This document shows positions 17,411-25,879 of a DNA stretch of 64,000 nt, piece by piece. The stretch comes from Acinetobacter sp. Ac_5812 (GTDB taxonomy: Bacteria > Pseudomonadota > Gammaproteobacteria > Pseudomonadales > Moraxellaceae): the NCBI RefSeq assembly GCF_013072695.1, contig NZ_LXUK01000007.1, forward strand, positions 42,595 to 106,594, in the 5' to 3' direction. A program made the translations under genes and the position numbers. Each line of letters starts with the position of its first letter. Within the stretch, counting starts at the first letter, position 1. The notes beneath the pieces were generated by a model. The model did no database searches, had not been told where the DNA came from, and saw only the letters and a program-made list of their open reading frames with translations.

Positions 17411-17741
17411 ATCCATTCTCCTATTTAGTATGAACACAGGATTGTGTTCATGGAGATGATATGTATTTCAATGAATATGGAATCTCTCTTAACCAATTAT
17501 AGTAGATAAGCACACATTGACTTTTCTGACATAAGAGCTTATAAAAATACAGTTAAGAGAGAAATTTCACCTTAAAGTATCCAAATAGTGGAAAAAACCC
17601 ACGTTTAATGAGTGACAGAACCGATAAATTCTTACTTATTTCTTACTCAAAAGTTACCCTACTCTAACCAATTTCATACCATTTTCTTAAAATATTCTTA
17701 CTACTCTATTGGCAATTTAAACACTGTATAGAAACATAAAA
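17411..17741. promoter_or_regulatory. intergenic region with a promoter at 17517-17545
   Basis: It contains TTGACT, 17 bp, then TATAAA on the plus strand (17517-17545), pointing at the gene at 17742 with a leader of about 190 bases. A small hairpin (GTGG / CCAC near 17588) and several TTCTTACT repeats (17630-17700) are also present; their meaning is unknown. Confidence 0.6.
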
Positions 17742-18743
17742 ATGACCACTAAACCATCTTATTCAGAGCAGTTCAAGAAGAAACTCAACAGCTATAATCC
17801 TGTCATGAATATTTGGATTCATGCCCATATAATCCGCCATGCAGAACGCATCATAGATCGCCATTCAATTAGAGATTTTGATGAAATACTGATAGAACTA
17901 GAAAATCTAACCTCTCTTAAAGAGGTCAGACAAATTACAATGACCAACCTCACAAAGCTGATTCATCAAAATATATCAACCGAATTGGAACGAGAAATTT
18001 TTTTCCAAGAGTTGATTGAATATATGAAACTGGAGGTTGATATTGTATTTGATCTAGAATTAATAAGATTATTAACCCTAATAAATAGTGATAAAAATTT
18101 TGCTTTTTTTTATTTAACTACTACTCAAAATCCTATATCTAATTTAAGAGAAATTCGATCAGAAATAAATAATTTTTTGTCTGAAGATTACAAATACAAA
18201 AGTGATCTCTACCAGAAACTTCCCTCACTTCCAAATAAAGAATTTTTTAAAAACCCAACTATTCAAGCAAATAAAGAAATTATCTTAAATTTTAGTAAAT
18301 ATGAACTTATATCCCTACCTTTAGAATTTATTAGTAACTTAAAAGTAATAATAGAATATTATGATGAAATACAAAAAATATCACGTATCATTATCAATAA
18401 AAAGATATCAAATAAGACTTTCATTGAATGGCTATACAATTATCTTGATAAAAAAACACAGTTTCCTTATACACCAGTAACATTAGAAGAAAAAAAAGAA
18501 CTGGTACTTTTACAATTAAACTTTTGGTTTTGTATTGATTCAGAAGCATATTCTAAGGTTTTAGAAAAAATACAAAGCACATGGAACAAAAGAAACTTTG
18601 ATAAAAGACCCGTATCTGCAAGAAAAAAAATAGCGAAAAAGAGTAAAACATCTAAAGAGTCCTCAGAATCAACAAGAACCCTCCCCTCAACAATCCAGCC
18701 TAAAATCGTTGATGATGTTGATAACTATATTTCCCGATATTAA
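17742..18743 (+). CDS. AT-rich unknown gene at the island edge
   Basis: A 333-residue soluble protein that I do not recognise. It is predicted mostly helical, with many Ile, Lys, Asn and Glu, and ends in a basic, Ser-rich tail (RPVSARKKIAKKSKTSKESS) before DDVDNYISRY. The first 60 codons have ordinary composition, but from about 18040 the DNA becomes markedly more AT-rich, as in recently acquired genes. A good promoter lies upstream. It is the last gene before tRNA-Ser. The position, composition and lack of relatives known to me fit a cargo or defence gene, which is speculation. Confidence 0.7.
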   Translation: MTTKPSYSEQFKKKLNSYNPVMNIWIHAHIIRHAERIIDRHSIRDFDEILIELENLTSLKEVRQITMTNLTKLIHQNISTELEREIFFQELIEYMKLEVDIVFDLELIRLLTLINSDKNFAFFYLTTTQNPISNLREIRSEINNFLSEDYKYKSDLYQKLPSLPNKEFFKNPTIQANKEIILNFSKYELISLPLEFISNLKVIIEYYDEIQKISRIIINKKISNKTFIEWLYNYLDKKTQFPYTPVTLEEKKELVLLQLNFWFCIDSEAYSKVLEKIQSTWNKRNFDKRPVSARKKIAKKSKTSKESSESTRTLPSTIQPKIVDDVDNYISRY

Positions 18744-18893
18744 TGAAAATAGATATGAAATCCGGCTTTCTATATTACGTTATGATCTTTAAAGCTTACT
18801 CTGGAAGTACAGATCATTATTAGCAAGAAACAAATAAGCTAATTGTTCTTATCCTATGAAGTTCTAAATTATATGATCCAATCCGAGGTTTGA

Positions 18894-18914
18894 TGAGGGG
18901 TAGGTTGAGGGGTA
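18894..18914. repeat. direct repeat TGAGGGGTA x2 next to tRNA-Ser (possible attachment arm sites)
   Basis: Two copies of TGAGGGGTA spaced 12 bp apart, 54 bp from the 3' end of the tRNA gene. Tyrosine integrases bind short direct repeats of this kind beside their tRNA target. No integrase gene lies next to it. Confidence 0.45.
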
Positions 18915-18930
18915 AGCACGCAGATAAAAA

Positions 18931-18958
18931 ATAAGCCCTTGTAAAAACAAGGGCTTAT
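18931..18958. terminator. terminator of the tRNA-Ser gene
   Basis: Perfect 12-bp stem ATAAGCCCTTGT / ACAAGGGCTTAT with an AAAA loop, with A and T runs on both sides. It lies 10 bp beyond the tRNA 3' end. Confidence 0.8.
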
Positions 18959-18967
18959 TTAGATATT

Positions 18968-19057
18968 TGGCGGAAGCGGTGAGATTCGAACTCACGGAGG
19001 ACTCACACCCTCGTCGGTTTTCAAGACCGGTGCATTAAACCGCTCTGCCACGCTTCC
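18968..19057 (-). tRNA. tRNA-Ser (anticodon UGA)
   Basis: The minus strand gives a 90-base cloverleaf beginning GGAAGCG and ending CGCTTCC-G-CCA with CCA encoded. The anticodon arm is CCGGT-CTTGAAA-ACCG, so the anticodon is UGA, reading UCA and other UCN codons. A long variable arm (ACGAGGGTGTGAGTCCTC) is typical of tRNA-Ser. The T-arm reads GTGAGTTCGAATCTCAC. Serine tRNAs are common integration sites, and the island block ends here. Confidence 0.96.
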
Positions 19058-19153
19058 AATGGCGGCTATCATATAAATAAAAGTTCAACTTGGCAAATCT
19101 TTTATTCAAAATAATGCATCAACCGCTCAAAATAAAATCAACACTCTGTAATT

Positions 19154-19642
19154 TTAAGCATTTTCAGGTTTTTCATAGCGAATTGAGTTGATATACCACA
19201 GTTTTTTTCCCAATGGCGTATGCACTTCAACTTCATCATCCACTTGTTTCCCCAGTAAAGCACGCGCCATAGGTGACTCAATCGAAATATGTTGCGGATG
19301 ATGATCGTAGATTTCATCGACACCCACGAGACGCAATTTTTTTTGCTCCCCTGCATCATTTTCAATTTCCACCCAAGCACCAAAGTAGACCTTTCCTTCC
19401 TGCTCAGGCACATAATCGACAATTTTTAATTCTTCTAAACGTTTTCCTAAATAGCGAACTCGACGATCTATTTTCCTAAGTATTTGTTTATTATATTGAT
19501 AATCAGCATTTTCAGAACGATCACCAAGGCTTGCCGCCCAGTTTACTTTTTTAGTGATTTCAGGACGTTCGTCATGCCAAAGCTTTTTTAGCTCAGCAAC
19601 CAAAAGGTCATGTCCAGTACGCGTAATTAAATTCGATTTCAT
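19154..19642 (-). CDS. greB: transcription elongation factor GreB
   Basis: Binds the RNA polymerase secondary channel and stimulates cleavage of backtracked RNA. The 162-residue product has the N-terminal coiled-coil finger with the tip GDRSENADYQYNK (Asp41 and Glu44 are the catalytic pair) and a C-terminal FKBP-like domain (SPMARALLGKQVDDEVEV). The N-terminus MKSNLITRTG is the usual GreB start, so I use the ATG at 19642 rather than the in-frame ATG at 19672. The tip sequence and neighbours separate it from the greA at 50922. Confidence 0.94.
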   Translation of the reverse strand: MKSNLITRTGHDLLVAELKKLWHDERPEITKKVNWAASLGDRSENADYQYNKQILRKIDRRVRYLGKRLEELKIVDYVPEQEGKVYFGAWVEIENDAGEQKKLRLVGVDEIYDHHPQHISIESPMARALLGKQVDDEVEVHTPLGKKLWYINSIRYEKPENA

Positions 19643-19785
19643 AAGCCCAAATACGTTAATACAACAGTCCATTTACAAGTTTTTGCATTGTATGCCTTAT
19701 TTAGCCACGACTAAAGTGTATAAATTTTATTCTTTTCCAAATCATAGGTTTGTGATGTAACTCTCATTTTTTTATTGTGCAAAAT

Positions 19786-19814
19786 TTGACATTCTTGATT
19801 TTGGCGCTTAATAT
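19786..19814 (+). promoter_or_regulatory. sigma-70 promoter of the MltF-like gene
   Basis: TTGACA, a 17-bp spacer and TAATAT. The -10 lies inside an inverted repeat (GGCGC / GCGCC), which could be an operator. The leader to the gene at 20017 would be about 195 bases long. Confidence 0.65.
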
Positions 19815-20016
19815 GCGCCCCTAAGTTTGTTTTTGTTTATTTTTTATACACTTTGTAAATGTTGTGAAACATTTACTCCATCTTTCCCTTTAACTCAATG
19901 TCATTACTGAATGACGTTCATGACTTGCCCACCCTTATTGAATTTATCAACTTTTAAAAGTTAAGGCAGTGTTTTGCTGAGCTTTTTGGGCATAAATTAC
20001 CTGTAGCGGAGACAAC

Positions 20017-21126
20017 ATGCACAGTAATTCAAGTTCTGGGTCGAGGCCTAGCCTTAACTCTTTATCTTCCAAACGACCTTTTCAAGCTTTAGCGTTAGGA
20101 GCTGCAATCCTTCCTTTCAATAGCTTGAATGCTGAAAAATCACATCAATACAACACGGTTGTGAATACCAACGTTTTAACTGTCGTTGCAGTTGAAAGTC
20201 CAACCACAGTCTTTAAAGACGGTCAATTCCAACATGGTTTTGGTTATGACCTAGTGCGTAATTACGCACAAAGCTTAAATGTAAAGCTTGATTTCAAAAC
20301 CGTTCCTGACAATGCCACGGCATTGAAATGGGTTGCTCAAGGTAAAGCGAACATTGCCATGACAACAGCCAATCTGGCTGCGATTGAAAATAAACAACTG
20401 GTTTCATTTTCAGCAAGTTGTGGCGATCAAGCAAGCTTAAGCAAAAATGGTTTAAATCCTCAGTTAAACTGGGTGTTTAAGCAAGCGGATGATCCCCTCA
20501 CACTTACGGCGAGTGGCTTTATCTGTCAAAGTAAGCAATCGGGTACAACCCAGCAATTGGCCTCATTCTATAACCGCAATGTGGTTAAACCAGAGTCTTG
20601 GTCTACGATTCAAAGAGATTTGAAGCAACGCTTACCGATTTATAAAGCAAGTTTTAAACAAAGCGCATCTAAATACAATTTAGATTGGCACTTACTCGCA
20701 GCAATTGGCTATCAAGAGTCTTATCTTAAACCCAGCTCAGTTTCTCCCACTGGCGTACGTGGTTTAATGATGTTGACCAACAGCACCGCCAAAGCGATGG
20801 GCGTAAGCAATCGCTCAGATCCACTGCAAAGTATTCAAGGTGGTGCAAAGTACTTTGATCTGATGTTAGATCAATTTGGCAATGTGCCTTATCCAGACCG
20901 TAACTGGTATGCTTTGGTTGCATACAATATGGGTCCTGGTGCAGTTAGCCAGATTCAGAAACGTATCCGTGCACAAGGCAAAGATCCAAATCAGTGGGTC
21001 AATTTATATGACTATTTACAGCGTAACCAAGCACGAAATGGTCGATATAAACAAGCCGTACAATATGTGACGCGTATTCGTACCTATTTAGAACATCTCA
21101 AGACCAATAGTCGTATTGATGTATAA
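20017..21126 (+). CDS. MltF-like lytic murein transglycosylase, short form
   Basis: Periplasmic peptidoglycan lyase of 369 residues. A signal-like region lies at 20-40. Residues 52-130 are a partial solute-binding (SBP_bac_3) domain (VFKDGQFQHGFGYDLVRNYA), and residues 210-345 the SLT goose-lysozyme domain with GYQESYLKPS (catalytic Glu234), SPTGVRGLMML and YALVAYNMGPGAV. MltF proteins are usually about 480-520 residues, so most of the second SBP lobe is missing. Start ATG has GGAG upstream. Monocistronic between a promoter and a strong terminator. Confidence 0.85.
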   Translation: MHSNSSSGSRPSLNSLSSKRPFQALALGAAILPFNSLNAEKSHQYNTVVNTNVLTVVAVESPTTVFKDGQFQHGFGYDLVRNYAQSLNVKLDFKTVPDNATALKWVAQGKANIAMTTANLAAIENKQLVSFSASCGDQASLSKNGLNPQLNWVFKQADDPLTLTASGFICQSKQSGTTQQLASFYNRNVVKPESWSTIQRDLKQRLPIYKASFKQSASKYNLDWHLLAAIGYQESYLKPSSVSPTGVRGLMMLTNSTAKAMGVSNRSDPLQSIQGGAKYFDLMLDQFGNVPYPDRNWYALVAYNMGPGAVSQIQKRIRAQGKDPNQWVNLYDYLQRNQARNGRYKQAVQYVTRIRTYLEHLKTNSRIDV

Positions 21127-21140
21127 CTGAATAGATATAA

Positions 21141-21170
21141 AAAAAGCTTACCTCTGGGTAAGCTTTTTTT
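21141..21170. terminator. bidirectional intrinsic terminator
   Basis: Stem AAGCTTACC / GGTAAGCTT with a 4-base loop and A/T runs on both sides, between convergent genes. Confidence 0.85.
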
Positions 21171-21182
21171 ATTCGGAAAGAA

Positions 21183-21566
21183 TTAAGCAGTAAGCTCAAG
21201 TACTTTCTTGAATAAATCTTTTTGCTCTTGGCTTGGCTTCGCTGTTTGTAAAGCCATAAGTTGAGACATATCGCCTTGTACTTTGATTTTACCCGTCATG
21301 AATGCTTGCATCGCAGCAGCCATATCAAATTCCAAGAATACTTTACGTAAAGTTTCAGCATCCATGTTCAAAGTTGTTTTAGCATTTGAAGATAAACCCT
21401 TTTGGATTTTACCCGCATCTAAAGCCAACTCTGTATTACCAGCTGCATCTGTTACAACCAAGTTAATCGCTAAATTCGCAAGTGCTGGTGGCAAGTTTAA
21501 ATCACCTGCTTCAGCAGTAAGTTTTTCAACAGTTGCAAACCAATCATCAGTTAAAAATGCAGCCAT
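21183..21566 (-). CDS. SCP2 sterol-binding domain protein
   Basis: A 127-residue single-domain SCP2-like lipid-binding protein. The pattern LAINLVVTDAAG (beta strand pair), TTLNMDAETLRKVF and the helix with MTGKIKVQGDMSQLMAL is the family signature. In bacteria such proteins bind lipid-like ligands; the partner here is unknown. GAGGAATAATC precedes the ATG. It lies alone between a convergent transglycosylase gene and ttcA. Confidence 0.87.
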   Translation of the reverse strand: MAAFLTDDWFATVEKLTAEAGDLNLPPALANLAINLVVTDAAGNTELALDAGKIQKGLSSNAKTTLNMDAETLRKVFLEFDMAAAMQAFMTGKIKVQGDMSQLMALQTAKPSQEQKDLFKKVLELTA

Positions 21567-21718
21567 GATTATTCCTCAAATGTATTTGTTCAATTTCTTG
21601 TGCCATCTATCCAGACGACATCTCATGAAGCAATTTGCTCGTGCCCTGTTATAGCATGTAATTTTTATTTTAGGCTATGATTTTTTGTACGCGTGATTCA
21701 ATTTTTAAAATTTTTATA

Positions 21719-21745
21719 AAAAAAAGGTACTTAACAAGTACCTTT
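21719..21745 (-). terminator. intrinsic terminator of ttcA
   Basis: AAGGTACTT / AAGTACCTT with a 3-base loop; the minus strand continues into a T-run. Confidence 0.75.
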
Positions 21746-21762
21746 TCAAAAACTTTTACACT

Positions 21763-22668
21763 TTACTCAGCAGCAAAACTGAGATTGACCACATCTAAGC
21801 GATTTTTCAGCTCTTCTGGGTCTTTCATATCAAACTCACGTTGAGCATCCAACGCTTCAAAATCAAATAGCTCACGGTCCGCCAATTGTGATGGAGACAC
21901 ATTTTGTAAGGCACCAAAAATACTGTGTAAACGTTTTGGATGCTGTTTATCCCATTCACGCAACATGTCATTAATAATGGCGCGTTGTAAGTTTTCTTGT
22001 GAGCCACACAAATTACACGGGATAATCGGGAACTGGCGTAAGTCCGCATATTTGATAATGTCCTTCTCTTCGACATAAGCCAAAGGACGAATCAGGATAT
22101 TCTTTTTATCCGATGAAAGTAATTTTGGCGGCATCGCCTTCAAACTACCACCATGGAACAAGTTTAAGAAGAACGTAGCCATAATGTCATCACGGTGATG
22201 ACCTAATGCAACCTTGGTTGCACCAATTTCTTGTGCGAAGCCATACAGCGAACCACGGCGTAAACGAGAGCATACTGCGCAGTAGGTCTTGCCTTCAGGT
22301 GTTAAACGCTTAGTAATGGTATAAGTATCTTTTTCAAGAATGTAATATGGAATATTGTTCTCTTCCATATAGCGCGGCAAGATATCTTCTGGGAAACCAG
22401 GTTGCTTTTGATCCAGATTCACAGCTACAACATCAAAATTGATGGGTGCAATCCGTTTAAACTGCAACAAGATATCCAATAAGGTATAGCTGTCTTTACC
22501 ACCAGACACACACACCATGACCTTATCACCGTCTTCGATCATGTTGTAATCACGAATTGCATGCCCAACCTGACGACGAAGCTTTTTCAACAGGCGATAA
22601 TACGCTGAACTTGTCGGAAGTTCTGGCTTGAAATTAAATCCTTGGTTGGATTCCACTGGCGCGTACAT
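21763..22668 (-). CDS. ttcA: tRNA 2-thiocytidine(32) synthetase TtcA
   Basis: ATP-dependent, iron-sulphur enzyme that thiolates cytidine 32 of certain tRNAs. The 301-residue product has the PP-loop SGGKDS (55-60), the cluster-binding pair C130-x-x-C133 (CAVC) and the second pair C218/C221 (PCNLCGSQ), with ALGHHRDD between. Length matches the family (about 300-311). It is alone on the minus strand with its own terminator. Confidence 0.95.
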   Translation of the reverse strand: MYAPVESNQGFNFKPELPTSSAYYRLLKKLRRQVGHAIRDYNMIEDGDKVMVCVSGGKDSYTLLDILLQFKRIAPINFDVVAVNLDQKQPGFPEDILPRYMEENNIPYYILEKDTYTITKRLTPEGKTYCAVCSRLRRGSLYGFAQEIGATKVALGHHRDDIMATFFLNLFHGGSLKAMPPKLLSSDKKNILIRPLAYVEEKDIIKYADLRQFPIIPCNLCGSQENLQRAIINDMLREWDKQHPKRLHSIFGALQNVSPSQLADRELFDFEALDAQREFDMKDPEELKNRLDVVNLSFAAE

Positions 22669-23163
22669 AGACGTGATTTACTCATAAACAAAAATACCCG
22701 CAAGATTTTATCTCATTCCGAAAAAATGCGCATCTAAAGAATTTTTCAATTTCTTCCAATCGTCATATTTGAGTTTCATACTGGTAAAATTCTGACCAAA
22801 AAAATTTAGATTCGGCTGGATTGCTTATATTTCAAACTTTTCCACAGTTGTCCACAAAAGCTGTGGATAAATTTGTGGATTTCTTCGCTATTGACAAACT
22901 CTTTTTATCTTAAAATAAGGCTTCTGATTGGATTGATCATTTTTTAACCAATGATTTTATAAAAATAAAATCAATGACTTAGATAAGTCAAGACTTAGTT
23001 TTTAAAAAAATTTTTTTAATTTTTTTTGCTGAACATTCGAACAAAATGACTTGATTTTTGTCTAACAGTCGAAAATAAAAAAATTGTAGCGAAAGTTCTT
23101 TTTTTACTTTTTTTTGTTACACTGCTGTGAAGAACTTATGCTCATCCTTTCGTGAATATTATA
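22669..23163. other. 495-bp AT-rich intergenic region with homopolymer tracts
   Basis: Divergent region between ttcA and the transglycosylase gene. It holds a cluster of DnaA-like boxes (22838-22882), an inverted repeat TGATTTTAT / ATAAAATCA near 22952-22974, and long A and T tracts (around 23005-23030 and 23098-23118) typical of easily melted DNA. There is no ORF of note. Confidence 0.5.
22838..22882. promoter_or_regulatory. cluster of four DnaA-box-like 9-mers
   Basis: TTTTCCACA (22838), TTGTCCACA (22848), then reversed TGTGGATAA (22862) and TGTGGATTT (22874). The third is a perfect reverse complement of the consensus TTATCCACA; the others differ at one or two positions. Two boxes point right and two left within 45 bp, followed downstream by AT-rich DNA. 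Confidence 0.55.
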
Positions 23164-24027
23164 ATGATGAACAAAACAACATATTTTTTTACCCTTTGCT
23201 TGGGGACAATCGGTTTTTTTAATGGTGTAGCACCAAGCTATGCTGGGCAGACGATTTATCAATTTAAAGACAACAATGGTACAACGCTGCTGACCAATAA
23301 GAAGAAAGCAGAATATAGCCATTTAAAAGTGGTGAAAGCGACCTATTATCCAGACAGTAATATCCATAGTTATAGTAACTGGGGTACGAGTGAGGCTTCA
23401 GTACTTCCGAGCTATAGCCGTAATAAAAATGCATTCGATCCATTGATTCGCCAAGCGGCACAGCAACATGGTGTCTCTGAGGGATTAATTAAAGCGGTCA
23501 TGCATACTGAATCAGGCTTTAATATCAATGCCCGCTCTCCAGTAGGAGCGCAAGGTTTAATGCAACTGATGCCAGCAACTGCACGCCGTTTTAATGTGAA
23601 TAATGCCTATGACCCACAACAAAACATTTTTGCTGGTGCAAAATATTTAAGTTGGTTACTTAAACGGTTTAATGGCAATACGCAACTTGCAATCGCCGCA
23701 TATAACGCAGGTGAAGGCAATGTCGATAAATATGGTGGCATTCCTCCATTTCGTGAAACCCAAGACTATGTGCGTCGTGTCACCAGTCGTTATCAAAATC
23801 TATATGCATCAAGTATCGGCTCATCATCAAGCTCAACTACTCAAGTGATTGCACAATCTGCCAATTACACTACGCCATCCACCGAAGCTGTAGAAGTTGC
23901 ACCGGCACCAAAACAATATAATCGTCAGATTATTACCCTTGCAGATGGTACCTTTACCGATGCACCATCAGGGACCTATACCACGACCAATGCCACTGCA
24001 TCTGCTCGAATCCGTCTGAGTGATTAA
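23164..24027 (+). CDS. soluble-type lytic transglycosylase with DUF4124-like N-terminus
   Basis: Secreted peptidoglycan lytic enzyme of 287 residues. A signal peptide (1-27, ending SYA) is followed by a short beta domain IYQFKDNNGTTLLTNKK as in DUF4124, then the SLT domain with HTESGFN (catalytic Glu116), SPVGAQGLMQLMPATA and AIAAYNAGEGNVDKYGG. The tail of 70 residues is Ser/Thr/Ala rich. I chose the ATG at 23164; GTG at 23152 is an alternative. No strong ribosome site is visible, so the start is not secure. Confidence 0.86.
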   Translation: MMNKTTYFFTLCLGTIGFFNGVAPSYAGQTIYQFKDNNGTTLLTNKKKAEYSHLKVVKATYYPDSNIHSYSNWGTSEASVLPSYSRNKNAFDPLIRQAAQQHGVSEGLIKAVMHTESGFNINARSPVGAQGLMQLMPATARRFNVNNAYDPQQNIFAGAKYLSWLLKRFNGNTQLAIAAYNAGEGNVDKYGGIPPFRETQDYVRRVTSRYQNLYASSIGSSSSSTTQVIAQSANYTTPSTEAVEVAPAPKQYNRQIITLADGTFTDAPSGTYTTTNATASARIRLSD

Positions 24028-24244
24028 CAATTCAAGAATGCTATTCTCACAACGTGATTTTAGCTGATTGTTTTCATACAGAAATTGTTTTAAGTCACTG
24101 TTTATCAGCCAGTTCATCGTTTTATAGGCTAAATGTATCTATGCCTATTTTTTGCTTGAATTTTTACAATTCGCCCTGCATATTAGCGTTATGATTTATA
24201 ATTTATAAATCAGATCACTTTTTCTTTATAAGAGGGTTTTCTCA

Positions 24245-25150
24245 ATGATGCGGATTGGTTTGTTCTTGCTAACCAACCTCGCGGTACTGGTTGTAGCTGG
24301 CATTATCTTGTCACTCTTCGGTGTCGGTAGTTACCATGGCGCAGGGGGCTTGAATCTAGGCAACCTTTTAGTCGTCTGTTTTGTCTTTGGTATGGTGGGT
24401 TCTATTATTTCCCTGTTCATGTCGAAGTGGATGGCTAAAAAAACCACTGGGACTGAATTAATTGACCCAAATGCACCCCGTAGTCAAGCAGAAGCTTGGT
24501 TATTACAGGAAGTGGCGCAATTATCCCAACGTGCAGGTATTAACATGCCTGAAGTGGGTATTTTCCCTTCTTACCAATCCAATGCATTTGCGACAGGTTG
24601 GAATAAAAATGACGCATTAGTAGCTGTTTCAACCGGCCTACTTGAGCGTATGAACAAAGATGAACTTCGTGCAGTACTCGCGCACGAAATCGGTCACGTT
24701 GCAAACGGTGACATGGTGACCCTTGCGCTGATTCAAGGTGTGGTTAACGCCTTTGTCATGTTCTTTGCACGTATTGCAGGTGATTTCATCGACCGTAATG
24801 TATTTGGTCGTGAAGAAGGTGAAGCACCTGGCCTTGCTTATTTTGCCATTACGATCGTACTCGACATCGTATTCGGTATTATGGCCTCTGCCATCGTGAT
24901 GTGGTTCTCTCGTCAACGTGAATATCGCGCAGATGAAGCCGGCGCACGTTTAGCAGGTAAACAAGCAATGATCTCTGCTCTACTTCGTTTACAAGCAGAA
25001 TCAGAAATGCCAGATCAAATGCCGAAAGAAATGAAAGCATTTGCGATTGCGGAAGGTAAGGAACAAGGCTTTAGCTTAGCTGCTTTATTCCAAACTCACC
25101 CAACCATTGAACAACGTGTTGCTGCATTACAGCAATTAAATGTTCAATAA
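24245..25150 (+). CDS. htpX: membrane zinc protease HtpX
   Basis: Inner-membrane metalloprotease that degrades damaged membrane proteins, working alongside FtsH. The 301-residue product has two N-terminal transmembrane helices, the zinc motif HEIGH (147-151), another hydrophobic pair, and the third ligand region [10 protein letters not shown]. The N-terminus [14 protein letters not shown] matches the family. GAGGG precedes the ATG. Ends shortly before a bidirectional terminator. Confidence 0.95.
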   Translation: MMRIGLFLLTNLAVLVVAGIILSLFGVGSYHGAGGLNLGNLLVVCFVFGMVGSIISLFMSKWMAKKTTGTELIDPNAPRSQAEAWLLQEVAQLSQRAGINMPEVGIFPSYQSNAFATGWNKNDALVAVSTGLLERMNKDELRAVLAHEIGHVANGDMVTLALIQGVVNAFVMFFARIAGDFIDRNVFGREEGEAPGLAYFAITIVLDIVFGIMASAIVMWFSRQREYRADEAGARLAGKQAMISALLRLQAESEMPDQMPKEMKAFAIAEGKEQGFSLAALFQTHPTIEQRVAALQQLNVQ

Positions 25151-25169
25151 TCAGTATCAGATAAATGAT

Positions 25170-25197
25170 AAAGCCTCCATCACGGAGGCTTTATTTT
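25170..25197. terminator. intrinsic terminator after htpX
   Basis: AAAGCCTCC / GGAGGCTTT with a 5-base loop and T-run; also serves the convergent gene. Confidence 0.85.
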
Positions 25198-25207
25198 TGC
25201 TTAAAAT

Positions 25208-25801
25208 CTAGTGCGCTTGGAAAGATTGATAAAACTGCCACAGATAACTGAAGCCTGCCCAAACCGCGACAATCAATAAAAGAAGGACTGCGATTCCCAA
25301 TAAATCGGGGATACGTAACCAAATCCAACTCACGATCGGATTACGCCAAAATGCCGATGTTTTCTGCTTTTGTTCCAGTGATTCGTGTAGAAATGGATGC
25401 ACCACATGAATATCACTATGCACCTGATACTCTTCACGGATATGCGCATGTACGATTTCCAGTGTCCTGCGGCTTGGTCGAATAAAGACATCGAATACAG
25501 TGCCGACAATGGGAACAAATCCGACCAGCATATCCATAATTGCCAGCTTAACCACCCCCTTCAGTTTATGTTGTGGTACACCGACCTCTCTCGCCTTTTT
25601 AAACGCATACAGCGTTAAAATAAAACCTGCGATATCACCTGCAAAAGGAATGGTACTCAGCGCAGCATCGGCTCCAACACCTTGTTTTGTGAAAGGAATC
25701 CGAACCAAACTGTCCATGGTATTGGCAAATTTTGCTAAATCACGTTCGACAGCAATCGCTTGCTGCTGAGTTAATTTTTTTTGTTGTGTTGGAGCCGTCA
25801 T
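25208..25801 (-). CDS. DUF4112 membrane protein
   Basis: A 197-residue membrane protein. Residues 30-125 match the DUF4112 pattern: LVRIPFTKQGVGADAALSTIPFAGDIAGF and VKLAIMDMLVGFVPIVGTVFDVF. One more hydrophobic helix lies near the C-terminus (LLGIAVLLLLIVAVWAG). The function of the family is unknown. It is 78 bp downstream of mgtE on the same strand and may share its transcript. Confidence 0.82.
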   Translation of the reverse strand: MTAPTQQKKLTQQQAIAVERDLAKFANTMDSLVRIPFTKQGVGADAALSTIPFAGDIAGFILTLYAFKKAREVGVPQHKLKGVVKLAIMDMLVGFVPIVGTVFDVFIRPSRRTLEIVHAHIREEYQVHSDIHVVHPFLHESLEQKQKTSAFWRNPIVSWIWLRIPDLLGIAVLLLLIVAVWAGFSYLWQFYQSFQAH

Positions 25802-25879
25802 TCACTCAACCTAAAAACCATGTTTATGCTTGAGAATAAAGCAGATTTTCCATTTTGTCGGTACAATTATTATTACCAA

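Noticed and set aside
18968..19057. A duplicated tRNA-Ser 3' end marking the other boundary of the island
   Set aside because: No second copy of the tRNA 3' sequence was found in the window, so the left boundary remains unknown.
22838..23130. Reading the DnaA-box cluster as the chromosomal origin
   Set aside because: No dnaA, rpmH, gyrB or gidA genes are near, and three of the four boxes are imperfect, so it was kept only as a candidate DnaA site.
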